From contig JAKIUU010000006.1 of the NCBI GenBank assembly GCA_021647405.1, positions 34,946-98,945 on the forward strand: 64,000 nucleotides of DNA. Direction: 5' to 3'. Of this stretch, positions 62,903 to 64,000 are shown one piece after another. The notes beneath the pieces were generated by a model that saw nothing but the letters and a program-made list of their open reading frames with translations, did no database searches and was not told the origin of the DNA. A program made the translations under genes and the position numbers. The stretch is from Flavobacteriaceae bacterium. GTDB taxonomy: Bacteria > Bacteroidota > Bacteroidia > Flavobacteriales > Flavobacteriaceae. How positions within the stretch are numbered: position 1 is the first letter of the stretch; every line of letters begins with the position of its first letter.

Positions 62903-62922
62903 ATCCCGATAGCTATCGGGAT
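62903..62922. repeat. 20-base perfect palindrome within a REP-like element
   Basis: ATCCCGATAGCTATCGGGAT is fully self-complementary. It is flanked by CACTTCGAGTG and TGTATCGAGAAG, which form the rest of a repeat seen in many flavobacterial intergenic regions, from memory. Confidence 0.75.
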
Positions 62923-62980
62923 TGTATCGAGAAGTATTACCAAAGATTTCATCCATTTTAAAACTTATCTTTACCTTTTT

Positions 62981-63691
62981 ATGAGTCTATTTAAATTCAA
63001 ACATTTCAGCATACAACAAGACAAGGCCGCTATGAAAGTGGGAACAGATGGTGTCTTGTTAGGGGCTTGGATATCTATTGACAATCATGTTAACAGTATT
63101 TTAGATATCGGTACTGGTACAGGTTTAATTGCGCTTCAATTAGCGCAACGCAGCCAAGCCGAGACCGTAGATGCCCTAGAAATAGAGCCCAAAGCTTTTG
63201 AACAAGCTGTAAATAATTTTGAGATGTCAGATTGGGGAGACAGGCTGTATTGTTATCACAGCTCTTTACAAGAATTCAGTTCAGAAATAGAGGATACTTA
63301 TGATTTAATTGTGTCTAACCCGCCTTTTTTTAAAGACACGCTCAACATTTCAAATACGGCGCGTTCTCTGGCGCGCCAAAAGATAGATTTGAATTATGAA
63401 GATTTATTAACACATACTGCTAAATTATTATCAAAAAGAGGGCAATGCGCCTTTATTATTCCGTTTTCTGAAGAGAATTTATTTTTAGAAATAGCTTTAC
63501 AAAACGGACTTCATCCGTTAAGGAAAACCCATGTAAAAGGTCATAAATTAGCTTCTACAAAACGCAGTTTACTTCAGTTATCATTCGTCAAAACACAAAC
63601 GGTAATTAGCGAATTAATTATAGAAATAAGCCGTCATAATTACACCGAAGACTATAAAAATTTGGTAAGTGATTTTTATCTAAAAATGTAA
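62981..63691 (+). CDS. yfiC: tRNA1(Val) (adenine(37)-N6)-methyltransferase family protein
   Basis: A 236-residue methyltransferase. It shows DIGTGTGLIALQLAQR (SAM motif I) and the N6-adenine motif IVSNPPFFKD. The frame opens earlier at 62900, but that stretch lies in a repeat; the ATG at 62981 (MSLFKFKHFSIQQ) is the natural start. E. coli YfiC (TrmN6) methylates A37 of tRNA-Val; that target is inferred. Confidence 0.88.
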   Translation: MSLFKFKHFSIQQDKAAMKVGTDGVLLGAWISIDNHVNSILDIGTGTGLIALQLAQRSQAETVDALEIEPKAFEQAVNNFEMSDWGDRLYCYHSSLQEFSSEIEDTYDLIVSNPPFFKDTLNISNTARSLARQKIDLNYEDLLTHTAKLLSKRGQCAFIIPFSEENLFLEIALQNGLHPLRKTHVKGHKLASTKRSLLQLSFVKTQTVISELIIEISRHNYTEDYKNLVSDFYLKM

Positions 63692-63695
63692 AAAT

Positions 63696-63884
63696 CTACT
63701 TTGCTAAGAGTGTTTTTCTGAAAAATATTATAAGTGCACCTGTACCAAACATTAGCAATCCGTAAATGGCAGGCACGATAGAAAATTCGGCATTTTTTAG
63801 AGTAATGGTTGCAATGGTAATGGCCAATGTGCCATTTTGAATGCCTGTTTCAATAGAGATACTTAGTCGCCCTTTAAAAACCAT
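63696..63884 (-). pseudogene. C-terminal remnant of a bile acid:sodium symporter (BASS) family transporter
   Basis: The 62-residue frame ends with the C-terminal BASS motif SIETGIQNGTLAITIAT and one more membrane helix. The full family is about 300 residues. The next codon upstream is a stop (TAA), and the 100 bases before it hold no continuation in any frame. It is called a decayed gene remnant rather than a functional small protein, but the latter cannot be excluded. Confidence 0.6.
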
Positions 63885-63980
63885 TTAAGGGTTTATATAT
63901 TAGATATATAAGTTCATTATTATTTGTTTAAAACTACAAGATTTTGTACATTTATGGGATAAACCTTGCAATTTAAATCT

Positions 63981-64000
63981 ATGAAATCTAAGCCAAAAGT
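63981..64000 (+). CDS. Possible first codons of a gene cut by the window edge
   Basis: ATG at 63981 starts MKSKPK in an open frame to the window end. A weak promoter (TTTG then TACATTTA after about 20 bases) lies at about 63926-63957. Too short to identify; only the position is suggestive. Confidence 0.25.

Noticed and set aside
1..64000. rRNA, tRNA, insertion sequences or prophage genes
   Set aside because: No tRNA-like cloverleaf, transposase or phage protein was recognised on either strand; a dedicated tRNA or Rfam search would settle this.

Overview
The window is chromosomal DNA of an aerobic member of the Bacteroidetes, almost certainly a flavobacterium (Flavobacteriaceae). The evidence is: AT-rich intergenic DNA; repeated TAnnTTTG promoter boxes with no Shine-Dalgarno sites; SprA (type IX secretion) in the order ruvA-sprA-gcvH; a RemB-like gliding protein; alternative complex III with a cytochrome oxidase; a DnaE fused to a proofreading exonuclease; and an S16 protein with a long acidic tail. 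No rRNA, tRNA, CRISPR array, insertion sequence or prophage was seen.

Layout. 1-1.0 kb: left end of an arginine cluster (argG cut by the window edge, preceded by a GNAT enzyme). 1.3-8.0 kb: minus-strand ilvD-ilvB-ilvN-ilvC-ilvA operon. 8.3-9.8 kb: a helical-repeat-like protein of unknown function. 10-14.2 kb: plus-strand leuA-leuC-leuD-leuB operon ending in a clear terminator. The ilv and leu operons together give nearly the whole branched-chain amino acid pathway. 14.3-18.8 kb: an AlkB-type monooxygenase, a nitroreductase and a penicillin-acylase-family hydrolase. 19-30.4 kb: minus-strand operon actA-B-C-D-E-F-coxB-coxA for quinol oxidation and oxygen reduction; its ActA carries a duplicated cytochrome c domain and so seven CxxCH motifs. 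30.6-45.2 kb: SPOR protein, ruvB, a toxin-antitoxin pair, queG, maeB, ruvA, sprA, gcvH, a VanZ-like protein and tonB. 45.3-53.0 kb: an acetyltransferase, RemB-like protein, gpmI, a HAD phosphatase, a CoA-transferase, map and a methyltransferase. 53.0-55.1 kb: repeat-rich DNA and an AbiE type IV toxin-antitoxin cassette. 55.1-64 kb: mpl, a conserved unknown, dnaE, rpsP-rimM, a tRNA methyltransferase, a decayed BASS-transporter remnant and possibly the first codons of another gene.

Most of the window is ordinary core genome. I did not find a wholly new system. The features most worth a second look are: the AbiE promoter flanked by two copies of AATCGG-N7-CCGATT exactly 63 bp apart; the tandem duplication in actA; a TonB-C-like N-terminus on the RemB-like protein; the conserved unknown between the ilv and leu operons; and several REP-like or long-hairpin intergenic elements. 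All functions are called by reading the translated sequence against remembered family motifs; no database search was run.
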